From NCBI GenBank assembly GCA_017134815.1, contig CP071032.1, forward strand, positions 1,364,001 to 1,428,000: a stretch of DNA of 64,000 bases, read 5' to 3'. Source of the stretch: Lentisphaerota bacterium (GTDB lineage Bacteria; Verrucomicrobiota; Lentisphaeria; Victivallales; Victivallaceae). Position numbers and translations under genes: made by a program. The notes below the pieces were generated by a model that ran no database searches, had not been told where the DNA came from, and was given only the letters and a program-made list of their open reading frames with translations. Each line of letters begins with the position of its first letter. Positions within the stretch are counted from its first letter, which is position 1. Below, one piece after another: positions 46,612 through 54,814 of this stretch.

Positions 46612-46705
46612 CTACCTCTCACTACCTAAAAGCAACATAGCAGTACAAGTCAAAATCGAGTTTCCCTCTCAATTTAACTTTGATACCTTTGGACATTCCA
46701 TTTTC
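46612..46705 (-). pseudogene. C-terminal remnant of a P1 gene
   Basis: The DNA aligns with the 3' end of 18,263-18,757: CTAAAAGCAACAT, CAAAATCGAGTTTCCCTCTC and a run coding for I K L R G K L. The rest of the gene is gone. Confidence 0.7.
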
Positions 46706-46823
46706 TTCTAATGGTTGCATTCTCAAATTTTCAGAATAAATTTATTGAGCATTTGAGTTATTAAAGCAATACTTACTAATCACATATTCAAAATTAAAGA
46801 TAAAAGTTATGAATATTTGATAT

Positions 46824-47522
46824 GCACCAATATCAGAACTATGTAAGGCAATTCTGAGCAAGAAAGTCTCCTCAAAGGAACTAGTGAATGTATATCTTGA
46901 TAGGATTGAGGAAGTCAATCCAAAACTCAATGCTGTAGTACACATTTCTGCTGATGAGGCTCGAGAACAGGCAGATCATGCTGATAAGAAATTAGCAGAA
47001 GGAAAAATTAGTGGTCCTCTTCATGGAATTCCAATGACTGTGAAAGATTCATTTGATACTAAGGATATGATTTCCACAGGAGGGACGAAAGGAAGAGCAA
47101 ACTTTACTCCCTCCAAAGATGCTACAGTAGTTGCCTGTCTACGTGCAAATGGGGCAATACTGATGGGGAAAACTAATACCTCAGAGCTTACACTTTCTTA
47201 TGAAACAAATAACTTAATTTACGGTCAAACCAACAATCCATATAGCCCCTCACTTTCTCCTGGCGGCAGCAGCGGAGGAGGAGCAGCAATTGTTGCATGT
47301 GGGGGTTCTCCTTTTGATATTGATAGTGATTATGGAGGCAGCCTAAGGTATCCATCCCATTGCTGTGGAATCAGCACAATTAAACCAACTTCTCGTCGTG
47401 TCCCGCGTACCGGGCATATTCTTCCTTTTGGCGGTCTCTTGGACCATTTTCAACAAATTGGTCCTTTAGCAACTTGCGTTGATGATCTAAAACTTACTTC
47501 TTCCGCTTATCTGCGGCCCTGA
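46824..47522 (+). pseudogene. Amidase-signature family enzyme, truncated
   Basis: Homology begins at 46,824 (APISELCKAILSKKVSS) with no start codon; the first usable codon is GTG 46,884. The fragment contains the Ser-cisSer-Lys triad elements: Lys in TVKDSFD, Ser in SPGGSSGGGAA and Ser in DYGGSLRYP. It stops after SSAYLRP, where a normal amidase of 450-500 residues continues for another 200. Both ends are therefore damaged. It lies beside the integrase, at the right end of element A. Confidence 0.85.
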
Positions 47523-47615
47523 TTGGGTCAGGCCCTATTCAAAGGCAGTCAAGGAGAACTAAGAGGCACAAACTTTTACCTCTCTATATAATTATAAGGT
47601 TTTGCGATGAAAATA

Positions 47616-48920
47616 TCAATTTGCATGTGTGGCATAAAGTTCCACAGCATTCTCAACAGCATCAATTAAGTCTGGATTTTCTATCAACTTTTCAGCAATT
47701 TCTTGTACTCTCTTGCGCACTCTATCAAATTCCAGCCCATTATCACCAAGTTTCAGCTTTCCAACTTTCAGCATCTCAGCCACAGCGTTGCTGACAGCTT
47801 CCCGTTTAGGATCGACGCTTAAACGGGCATAGGTAGGTGTTACCCCTGTCGACTTCTGACCAAGTACACAAGCTATCATGTGCAAAGATACATTCTGGTT
47901 CGCCATCCAGCTTGCTAAAGTACGCCTTAAGTCGTGGATACGCAGGTCTTCAATGCCGGCACGCTTTAAAAGGTTGCGCCATGTATCGCTAGGATTTGTA
48001 TAATGCCCACTCCTATTGTGGTCAGAATAGAAAATCCAATTTGTTTCTATCCCCTTGCCCTGCTGCTCTTTTTTACGTCGCTTTAAAATATCAAGTACTG
48101 CCTCATCTAAAACGGTCACATCATCATCATCATTTTTCGTTTTTTCGCCTGGAATTGTCCAAAGACGCTTACGAAAGTCAATCTCAGACCACTCTGCTGC
48201 TAGAACATTGCTTTTTCGTTTTGAAGTAAAAAGAGCAATCAATACAAAATCTTTAAAGTCTTGACTAGCTGATTTCATAAGCTCAGTAAAGAAACGCTCA
48301 ACTTCATCTTCTTTTATGAAGCGAGAACGACTACGCTCTTTAAAAAGATCAATCATTGCGGCAGGATTTTGTGGAATTCCATAATCATGCTTTATAAGAA
48401 GATTTATTGCTGCTCGAATGCTTTGCAAAAGACGATTAGCTGTGTGAATGCCAATTTCATCACAAACGCGAGAATGAAGCTTTCTAACTTCACTACGCAC
48501 GATGTCAATTACTCGTTTATTTTTTAGCCTTAGTGGCACGTAGGAAATAAAACGATTACGACAATCTTTAATATCTCTATGATAGCCTCTAACTTTTTCA
48601 CGATGCTTAAGCCAATACCCAAATGCCTCTTCAAGTGATATGTCTTGCTTTTCTTTTTGCTTGGTATCAATGCCTCTCATTATGTCGTTACTTATTTCGA
48701 TACAACGTTGCTGGGCTGCTTTAATTGACACTTCTGCATATGAGGCAATTTTTATGTATTTAGGACGTCCATTAATACAGCGTATATAATAATAGGTGCG
48801 AGAGTTTTTTGGTGTTATTATTAAGTGCAGATATTTATTATCTCTATCCTGATACTTTGTTTTCTTTTCCGGAACGGGTAATTTCTCAATATTGGTTTTT
48901 GTAAACTTGATCTTTTGCAT
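47616..48920 (-). CDS. P4-type tyrosine integrase of element A
   Basis: This 434-aa recombinase has an N-terminal arm-binding (DUF4102-type) part, KITFTK-like MQKIKFTKTNIEKLPVPE, a core-binding part, and the catalytic domain with Arg in FTSKRKSN, HDLRR and the nucleophile in TPTYARL. All catalytic residues are visible. It reads into the element from the right end, with arm-site candidates between its start and the attachment core at 49,050. It is nearly identical to 54,815-56,119 in the catalytic half, and less so in the central region (residues 100-190). Confidence 0.93.
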   Translation of the reverse strand: MQKIKFTKTNIEKLPVPEKKTKYQDRDNKYLHLIITPKNSRTYYYIRCINGRPKYIKIASYAEVSIKAAQQRCIEISNDIMRGIDTKQKEKQDISLEEAFGYWLKHREKVRGYHRDIKDCRNRFISYVPLRLKNKRVIDIVRSEVRKLHSRVCDEIGIHTANRLLQSIRAAINLLIKHDYGIPQNPAAMIDLFKERSRSRFIKEDEVERFFTELMKSASQDFKDFVLIALFTSKRKSNVLAAEWSEIDFRKRLWTIPGEKTKNDDDDVTVLDEAVLDILKRRKKEQQGKGIETNWIFYSDHNRSGHYTNPSDTWRNLLKRAGIEDLRIHDLRRTLASWMANQNVSLHMIACVLGQKSTGVTPTYARLSVDPKREAVSNAVAEMLKVGKLKLGDNGLEFDRVRKRVQEIAEKLIENPDLIDAVENAVELYATHAN

Positions 48921-48927
48921 AATAAAT

Positions 48928-49021
48928 CCTATATATATCCTATAATACAGTGCTGTAAATAGCTATCTACTGCTATCGTCTGATGTTGTAGTTATTATCA
49001 TTATGAGCTCAAATATAGTAT
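48928..49021 (-). promoter_or_regulatory. Integrase 1 upstream region with arm-site candidates
   Basis: CCTATATATATCCTAT (48,928) and TATAGTAT (49,014) recur in the same order and orientation near the left end of element A, and inverted before integrase 2. They also form the integrase promoter region. Confidence 0.6.
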
Positions 49022-49032
49022 ATATGAAGAAT

Positions 49033-49215
49033 TTAAAAAGTCAAAATAACCTGGTTCAAAGCCAGGTGTTGCTGCAGCCACTTATTTAACCCGATGCGGA
49101 TATCAAGTATATGAAAAATAATCAGACAGAGAGAGGAAACAACTAAAAGTACTGAACTTAAAAGCAGGATTTCAGTACGGGAAAAGTGCCTTGAGGTAAT
49201 ATTTTTCTGACTCAC
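49033..49215 (-). pseudogene. N-terminal membrane part of the LamG protein split by element A
   Basis: A GTG start at 49,215-49,213 follows AGGAGG with seven-base spacing. The 60-codon frame encodes a hydrophilic start and a membrane segment (LLLSSVLLVVSSLCLIIFHI) followed by KWLQQHLALNQ. The codons after LALNQ come from the element and stop soon. Replacing them with the DNA after LPLNQ at 14,736 restores the full gene. Confidence 0.8.
49050..49065 (+). repeat. Right attachment site of element A
   Basis: CCTGGTTCAAAGCCAG is the direct repeat of 14,736-14,751. It lies inside the coding part of the split LamG gene. Confidence 0.85.
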
Positions 49216-49404
49216 CCGGCAACCTCCTGAATACATAAAACATAAACTTTAAAAAATAAAACTCTGTATTAAGCCATGCAGAAAATAAAAATATATCAAA
49301 TCAAAGCAAAAGATAATACACTACAATAATATATATAAAGCATATTATCAAGAAGGAGGAGAAAATTAATCAGAATAACTGATACTGCAAATTAAATTTT
49401 AATA

Positions 49405-49441
49405 TTTAAAAAACCTGTCAGGGCTGCAGCCCTGACAGGTT
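49405..49441 (-). terminator. Terminator of pheA
   Basis: AACCTGTCAGGGCTG and CAGCCCTGACAGGTT are a perfect 15-bp palindrome with a T run on the minus strand. Confidence 0.93.
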
Positions 49442-49465
49442 CTGAAGTCAAAAAAGAAAATGTGT

Positions 49466-50530
49466 TTAACCGGTATTTCTCGGATAGCTGCCCAGAACCT
49501 TGAAAAAAGAACATTGCTGTTCAATGTTCTCAAAAGCTTTGAGCACTTCGGGATCATTACGATGACCAAGCAAATCAATAAAAAAGCAATATTCCCAGTT
49601 GGCATTTTTAGTGGGACGACTTTCAATCATAGTCATTGTGAGCTTAGCGTCTTTGAACGGCTTAATGCAGTCATAAAGCGCACCAATTTTATCCTTAATG
49701 GCAAAACAGACAGACGTTTTGTCATCGCCGGTCGGCTCTGTCTGCTGCTTTCCAAGAATCAGGAAACGAGTAGTATTTGAACTGAAGTCTTCAATATTTT
49801 CAGCCAGAATATGCAGTCCAAAAAGATCAGCAGCGGCTTTTCCAGCCAGAGCAGCCGCCCCGGGCTCCAAAGTAGCGTTTTTTGCCGCTCTTGCAGTGCT
49901 TACTGTTTCAATCAGCTCCAGATGCGCCAGGTGCTCCTGGATATATTCACGGCACTGACCGAAGACCTGAGAATGACTGTAAACACGCTCGATATTCTCA
50001 AAAGGTTCACGGCTCATCAGGTTGTGATGAATACGCAGGTTCAGCTCAGAACATATATTGACATTGGTCATCATCAGCGTGTCAAGAGTATAGTTTACAG
50101 CTCCCTCAGTCGAATTTTCAACTGGTACACAGCCGTAATCAGCTCTGCCGGTTTCTATGTCTTTGAAAACTCCTGCAATGCTGCTGGCTTCAGTCAACTC
50201 AACGCTTTGACCAAAACGGCTGATTGCCGCCTGGTGAGTAAAAGAACCTGCCGGACCGAGGAATGTTACTTTCAGCGGTTTTTCCAGCTGCAGCGCTCCG
50301 GACATGATTTCGCGGTATACCGCCCGCAGCGTTTCCGACTGCATTGGTCCGGGATTTATTTCACAAAGTTTGGACAGAAGGGCTTTTTCCCGCTCAGGCA
50401 CATAAATAGGAGCGCCTTTGTCATTCTTGTAATTACCGACTTTCTTAACGAACTTATAGCGCTCATTAATCAGCTCAACGATCTTGCGGTCAATCCTGTC
50501 AATTTCCGCTCTTATATCATGCAGTTCCAT
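49466..50530 (-). CDS. pheA: Bifunctional chorismate mutase / prephenate dehydratase
   Basis: This 354-aa P-protein converts chorismate to prephenate and then to phenylpyruvate in phenylalanine synthesis. The N-terminal mutase has DRIDRKIVELINERYKFVK and an Arg/Lys-rich helix. The dehydratase follows from FLGPAGSFTHQAA, with VPVENSTEGAV and the catalytic NTTRF segment. The C-terminal ACT domain, with ESRPTKNANWEYCFFID, binds phenylalanine for feedback control. Domain order and length match the family. It has its own terminator. The start ATG follows GGGAGTAAAA. Confidence 0.97.
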   Translation of the reverse strand: MELHDIRAEIDRIDRKIVELINERYKFVKKVGNYKNDKGAPIYVPEREKALLSKLCEINPGPMQSETLRAVYREIMSGALQLEKPLKVTFLGPAGSFTHQAAISRFGQSVELTEASSIAGVFKDIETGRADYGCVPVENSTEGAVNYTLDTLMMTNVNICSELNLRIHHNLMSREPFENIERVYSHSQVFGQCREYIQEHLAHLELIETVSTARAAKNATLEPGAAALAGKAAADLFGLHILAENIEDFSSNTTRFLILGKQQTEPTGDDKTSVCFAIKDKIGALYDCIKPFKDAKLTMTMIESRPTKNANWEYCFFIDLLGHRNDPEVLKAFENIEQQCSFFKVLGSYPRNTG

Positions 50531-50803
50531 TTTTACTCCCGGAATAAGGTTTCTACTAATTTTTCGGAATAATTTATACTCTTTTTAAGAAGTTACCAGA
50601 AAAATCACCAGTCAGTTCTACTTTTTTTAGTGTTAAGTGCTATATTTAAGCAATTTCAAGCCTGTATGGAACCGGAGCCAATGTCCAAAAAGAGAATGTA
50701 ACTTTAATTATGTTCATTTTTAACAGACTGGGTTCAAGGCTTTTAAATTGCGTTATTTTACGATTTTTTATGTTTTATTGAACAAGTTTGGAGTCATCCT
50801 TTT

Positions 50804-51886
50804 ATGCGGGTTATAAAAATTGCTTTTAATCTCGTTGCTGTTTCATCTATTACCCTTCTGCTAGCGTCGTGCGGTTCAACTCCGCCTGAACCTCCGCAGA
50901 CAAATCTGCCTGAAGTTACCCAGAAAATACGCGAACGAGCTGATAAATTCCAGAAAATGCTTGCGCCAAACTATGCAAACTCCATGATTATCGACTCTTC
51001 CACAATAGACAGCTATCGTAAAATACCTTATACCCTGGCCCAGCGTCTGGTTTTACTTGGAATCAAATACGTCCATATCAGGTTTGATCTGGATATTGTT
51101 GACTCAAAGCAGAAGACAAAAGAGCTTAAAACCTTGCTTGCCGCCATGAAAAATAACGGAATTACTCCGAATATTCTAGTCTCTGATAAACGTTTTTACA
51201 CCTATAAGTCAAAGGACTGGGACAAAACACCAAAATACTGGCTGTACGATAACAGACATCCAATGAAAAAACTGCTGGACGCAATCGGAAAATTCAACAC
51301 TGATAATTTTGATCCTAGCACCAAGATTGACGGGATCACGGTAATTTTCTCGCCTGACTATGTAAATAAAAGACAGACCTCTTATCCAACCGGAGCGCTT
51401 TATGAATGGACTGATCAGGGCTACGGCAAGGGAAATGACAACGACAAACTCGTTCAAACCGGCATCCTGAATCTCTGGGAATTAAAAAAACGTCTGCATA
51501 ACATGCGCATGGTGGTTGTCGTGCCTGACTTTCTGGAACGCAAGGTAAAAGCCGGACAGTTATCTTTTGGCAAAACTTCAGACTTTCTGCAATTCTGTGA
51601 TGATGTCATCATAGAAATCTTTGTAGGCAGCAGTCTCTCTAAAACCAGGAGTTACGCCGCGGCCTCACTTAAACCGGTAAAAACTGCCGGCCGGGTCAGT
51701 ATCGCCTTACGTACAGTATTTATTCCGTACCAGTCGCCACTGACCTTGAAATCGTTTGTGGACTCTGACTGGACCACCCTGCTGCGAAAGACCGGCTCCC
51801 TGCAAAAGAGCTTTAAACAGTACAAGGCTTTTATGGGTTTCACTTTTGATAACTATTACGGAATTGAACGACTGCTTGAAAAGTAG
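50804..51886 (+). CDS. Lipoprotein of unknown function
   Basis: This 360-aa protein has a lipobox (LLLASC, Cys23) after a good signal peptide. The mature part is an alpha/beta domain with strands such as LGIKYVHIRFDLDIV, IDGITVIFSPDYV and MVVVVPDFLE, and helices between them. The pattern recalls a TIM-barrel carbohydrate-active or DUF4015-like protein, but no catalytic residues are clear. It is anchored in the envelope. It is followed by nrdR on the same strand after about 95 bp. Confidence 0.65.
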   Translation: MRVIKIAFNLVAVSSITLLLASCGSTPPEPPQTNLPEVTQKIRERADKFQKMLAPNYANSMIIDSSTIDSYRKIPYTLAQRLVLLGIKYVHIRFDLDIVDSKQKTKELKTLLAAMKNNGITPNILVSDKRFYTYKSKDWDKTPKYWLYDNRHPMKKLLDAIGKFNTDNFDPSTKIDGITVIFSPDYVNKRQTSYPTGALYEWTDQGYGKGNDNDKLVQTGILNLWELKKRLHNMRMVVVVPDFLERKVKAGQLSFGKTSDFLQFCDDVIIEIFVGSSLSKTRSYAAASLKPVKTAGRVSIALRTVFIPYQSPLTLKSFVDSDWTTLLRKTGSLQKSFKQYKAFMGFTFDNYYGIERLLEK

Positions 51887-51980
51887 CCATATTATCATAA
51901 TATTACTTTAAGTTTTACCTTGGAGATTTATATTAACGGTTACAGATTTTACATGAAATGCTTAATAATTAGAGGAACTG

Positions 51981-52427
51981 ATGCGCTGCCCTGAATGCAA
52001 TTGCCCGGATGATAAAGTGGTAGACTCCCGTTCAGTAAAGGAAGGAGCCGGAGTCCGCAGAAGAAGAGAATGCTTAAAATGTTCTCACCGCTTTACGACT
52101 TATGAAGGAATCATCCACTCTGAACTGAAAGTTATTAAAAAAAATAACATACGGGAAGATTTCGAAAAAGAAAAACTCCGCTCGGGAATAGTAAATGCCT
52201 GCTACAAACGGCCGGTTGATCCTGAAAAGATTGATCAGGCTGTTGAAGACATTTACCTGAAACTGCAGCAGGAATTTGATAAGGAGGTTTCCAGTACTGA
52301 AGTCGGGATCCATGTTATGGAAGCACTGAAGCAGCTGGACCAGGTGGCTTATGTCAGGTTTGCATCGGTTTACCGGAAATTCAAGGACGTTGAGGAATTT
52401 ATTGAAGAAATACGCGGCCTCAAGTAA
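51981..52427 (+). CDS. nrdR: Transcriptional regulator of ribonucleotide reductase
   Basis: This 148-aa repressor has the N-terminal zinc ribbon (CPEC and CLKC, residues 3-34) followed by an ATP-cone domain (KVIKKNNIREDFEKEKLRSGI). It senses the dATP/ATP ratio and represses nrd operons through NrdR boxes. Length and motifs match the family. The next gene also begins with an ATP-cone-like domain and follows after 22 bp, suggesting a shared operon. Confidence 0.97.
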   Translation: MRCPECNCPDDKVVDSRSVKEGAGVRRRRECLKCSHRFTTYEGIIHSELKVIKKNNIREDFEKEKLRSGIVNACYKRPVDPEKIDQAVEDIYLKLQQEFDKEVSSTEVGIHVMEALKQLDQVAYVRFASVYRKFKDVEEFIEEIRGLK

Positions 52428-52449
52428 TGGCAGGAAAAGGAGCTGAGGA

Positions 52450-53409
52450 ATGATTAAACTTGCAGAAAGCTCGTTAATGCTGATTGACGCTAACGGGGTA
52501 ATGTCGAACTTTGACCCGGAACGCCTTCAGGCAAAAATAATACGCTGCTTTCTGGCTGCAGGGATTCAGGAGATTTACCTTGCTGAAGACATTGCCCTGG
52601 CGGTTGAATTTGCCCTCGAACAAAGCAAGCGTGACGAGAAAGTTTTTGCTTTGTCCGAAGTCAACTCCACAGTAGTACGTATTCTTGAGGATACCGGATT
52701 TCCCGAAGCCGCCAACGTTTATACCCGCGGCAATTCCTGTTCAAGGGTGACATTCAACTCTGAAAGCGAAACCATCAGCAAACTGATTAAAAAACACCTC
52801 GGACTGGAAGGCAGCAGCCTTGACTTCCTGACCGGAAAAGTAATAGAAGCCAGCAGCAAACTCAACATTAAAAATGCTCCTCCCACTCTTTTTGTGGAGC
52901 TGGCTAAGTATTATGAAACAGAAGAGTTGCCGGGCAACGCAATTGAACCGCTGCCAATGGAAACCTGGGAAGAGTCCAAGCACTGGCTGGTCAAGATGGA
53001 AGATTTATACAAACGTCTCAACGCGGCATCCAGAAACCTGATAGATGCAAAAGTACTGCGGCTGACCGGCGTCAGCAGTATGTTTCCGTCAATCAGGATA
53101 TTCTTTATGATCAATGAATTCGTCAATTTTCATGGCCTTGAAGGGCCTCTGACTGAAATGATTTTAATTCCCTATCTATTTTCAGCCAGCAAGGCAATCA
53201 GCAACTGCATTACTACTGCCCAGGAAATGACCATCGAATCTTCCGGCAACATTGAACTGCCAGTATTTCTGAATATTCCAGATATGTCAAATTTTGCCAC
53301 ATCATGTCTGCAGGCATCCTGGCCCGAATGTGAAAAAGACTGCCGTGATATGGTTGCCCCTTTGTGCCAGTCATTATCAGCTCCGGTATTCAAACTTAAA
53401 ATATCATAG
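52450..53409 (+). CDS. ATP-cone-like domain protein linked to nrdR
   Basis: The ATG follows GGAGCTGAGG. The first 100 residues (MSNFDPERLQAKIIRCFLAAG, then DEKVFALSEVNSTVVRILEDTGFPEAANVYTR, cited in part) resemble the ATP-cone allosteric module of ribonucleotide reductases and NrdR. The remaining 220 residues are helical and lack reductase active-site Cys and Glu motifs, so this is not a reductase subunit. It may be a regulator that senses nucleotides together with NrdR. The inference rests on context and one domain. Confidence 0.65.
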   Translation: MIKLAESSLMLIDANGVMSNFDPERLQAKIIRCFLAAGIQEIYLAEDIALAVEFALEQSKRDEKVFALSEVNSTVVRILEDTGFPEAANVYTRGNSCSRVTFNSESETISKLIKKHLGLEGSSLDFLTGKVIEASSKLNIKNAPPTLFVELAKYYETEELPGNAIEPLPMETWEESKHWLVKMEDLYKRLNAASRNLIDAKVLRLTGVSSMFPSIRIFFMINEFVNFHGLEGPLTEMILIPYLFSASKAISNCITTAQEMTIESSGNIELPVFLNIPDMSNFATSCLQASWPECEKDCRDMVAPLCQSLSAPVFKLKIS

Positions 53410-53416
53410 GATCATT

Positions 53417-53914
53417 ATGGAAAGCAGCAAGCTTAAGTCAGAGGAAGTAATTGACCTTCTCAATCTCAAACCGCTGGAGTTTGAAGGAGGGTACTTCAAT
53501 GAATTATATCGTTCTCAGGTAGCAAGCAGCAAAGATAACAGAAGCTGCGGGACATCCATATATTACATGCTGCGCGGCGATGATATCTCACACTGGCACA
53601 TGGTTACTTCCGACGAAATATGGTATTATCACCTTGGGTGTCCGGCCAAACAGCTGATTATTACTCCAGAAAGAAAAATTATCCAGCGAATAATTGGCCC
53701 GGAATTAAAGGAAGGGCAAGTGCTGCAGAGCGTCATCCCGGCAGGCTCCTGGCAGGCTGCGGTCACCATTAACAGCTCACCTTTCAGCTGGGGCCTTTTT
53801 GCAGCTGCAGTCTTTCCGGCTTTCTGTTATGATGACTTTACTGCAGCAACCCCGATAGAAATGTGTGTCAAGTTTCCTGAACATTCTGATAAAATCAGGC
53901 TGCTTTACCAGTAA
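53417..53914 (+). CDS. Cupin_5 (DUF985) family protein
   Basis: The ATG at 53,417 follows TAGGA and lies 7 bp after the preceding stop; the frame extends upstream through that gene. The 165-aa product has the cupin pattern: EGGYFNELYRS, TSIYYML, SHWHMVTSDEIWYYH and a closing AAVFPAFCYDDF strand. His residues of SHWH and the Glu fit a metal site. Members of this family bind small ligands or isomerise sugars; the substrate is unknown. It may be co-transcribed with the nrdR operon. Confidence 0.85.
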   Translation: MESSKLKSEEVIDLLNLKPLEFEGGYFNELYRSQVASSKDNRSCGTSIYYMLRGDDISHWHMVTSDEIWYYHLGCPAKQLIITPERKIIQRIIGPELKEGQVLQSVIPAGSWQAAVTINSSPFSWGLFAAAVFPAFCYDDFTAATPIEMCVKFPEHSDKIRLLYQ

Positions 53915-53920
53915 AGAATT

Positions 53921-54697
53921 TTAACCCAGTTCGCTTCTGATGATTTTGAAGAATTCTTCTCTTGCATACTTTTCAACCCAGGGCTTATGCCCGCAGCGTT
54001 TTAACTCATAAAACTTTACTTTCTTCCTGACAGACTCAAATGACTGTCTCACCCGATATCCGGGGTGTGGGTCATTGGCTCCATGAATGATCGTCACCGG
54101 ACAGTTAACTTTTCTCACTGCAGTCAGCAGCTGGCCGGATAACCGAAACGCCGCACCTTCAGGCCAGACAGACTCGAATATTTCCGGATGCAGGTCAATT
54201 TTGGGATTATCTATTTCCATTACATGGTATGAATCCGTTTTTGAATAAAGTTTACCGAACCGGGCAAAGAGCCTTTTCTTTTCCTCCAGGGAACAGGTCT
54301 TAAGCTGCTTCCGCAAAAGTTCCAGCTCGCTTTTGTCACTTTCAGACAAGCGCCGCATTCGCTCCAGATCAACTTCAGATGCATACTCTGCTTCCAGCGC
54401 GCCACATCCTATCAAAATGAGCTTTTTCACCAGATCAGGATATTCTGCAGCAAACAATATTGCCAACCAGGCTCCCCAGGAAAAGCCACTGATACAAACC
54501 GGCGCTGCGGTGACAGACTGCAGCTGTTCCTTGAGCTCTTCTACCTGTTCATGCAGTGAAACAGCACCTTGCAGCGGCTCGATTATGCCAAACTGATCAG
54601 ACAATTCAACCGATACCGGGTACATTTCACCGCTTGCTCCCGGACCGCCATGCAGCATAGCGATTACATATGGCTCTTTACCATGTAATCTTGACAT
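53921..54697 (-). CDS. Alpha/beta hydrolase at the edge of element B
   Basis: This 258-aa protein has the oxyanion motif HGGPG, nucleophile Ser in GFSWGAW, Asp in HGANDPHP and His in KRCGHKPW, a complete triad. It is probably a small-molecule esterase or peptidase-like hydrolase. The start lies at the junction with element B: the first codons MSRL and the AGGAAT ribosome site come from the element end, so the original N-terminus and promoter may be on the far side of element B. Coding DNA downstream looks intact. Confidence 0.85.
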   Translation of the reverse strand: MSRLHGKEPYVIAMLHGGPGASGEMYPVSVELSDQFGIIEPLQGAVSLHEQVEELKEQLQSVTAAPVCISGFSWGAWLAILFAAEYPDLVKKLILIGCGALEAEYASEVDLERMRRLSESDKSELELLRKQLKTCSLEEKKRLFARFGKLYSKTDSYHVMEIDNPKIDLHPEIFESVWPEGAAFRLSGQLLTAVRKVNCPVTIIHGANDPHPGYRVRQSFESVRKKVKFYELKRCGHKPWVEKYAREEFFKIIRSELG

Positions 54698-54814
54698 TTT
54701 AAATTATTCCTATATACTATATTTGAGCTTATAAATAGAATAAAGACAACGTCAAACAATAGCAGGAGATAGCTAATAACAGCACTGTCTTATAGGATAT
54801 ATATAGGATTTATT
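54698..54814 (+). promoter_or_regulatory. Integrase 2 upstream region
   Basis: TTTTAAATTATTC, ATACTATATTTGAGCT and ATAGGATATATATAGG (54,792-54,807) match the region before integrase 1 at roughly 80%. GGCTCTTTACCATG, just outside, resembles GGCTTTGAACCAGG of the element A core at 10 of 14 positions and may be the target core. Confidence 0.6.

Larger units (their letters stand above)
14736..49065 (+). mobile_element. Integrative element A, about 34.3 kb
   Basis: The element is bounded by direct repeats CCTGGTTCAAAGGCAG (14,736) and CCTGGTTCAAAGCCAG (49,050), identical at 15 of 16 positions. It disrupts a LamG-protein gene whose frame is restored by joining the repeats. A tyrosine integrase sits at the right end and reads inward. 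Inside each end lie, in direct orientation, TATAGTAT (14,789 and 49,014) and CCTATATATATCCTAT (14,859 and 48,928), plausible integrase arm sites. The interior is clearly more AT-rich than the flanks. The cargo holds many exported proteins and degraded genes, so the element may be a composite of several older insertions. Confidence 0.88.

Noticed and set aside
49050-49065. tRNA T-arm (GGTTCAAA) as integration target
   Set aside because: The flanks do not fold into a tRNA; the repeat lies within a coding frame on both sides.
49811-50572. Plus-strand 253-codon frame over pheA
   Set aside because: Antisense shadow of pheA with no family or start signal of its own.
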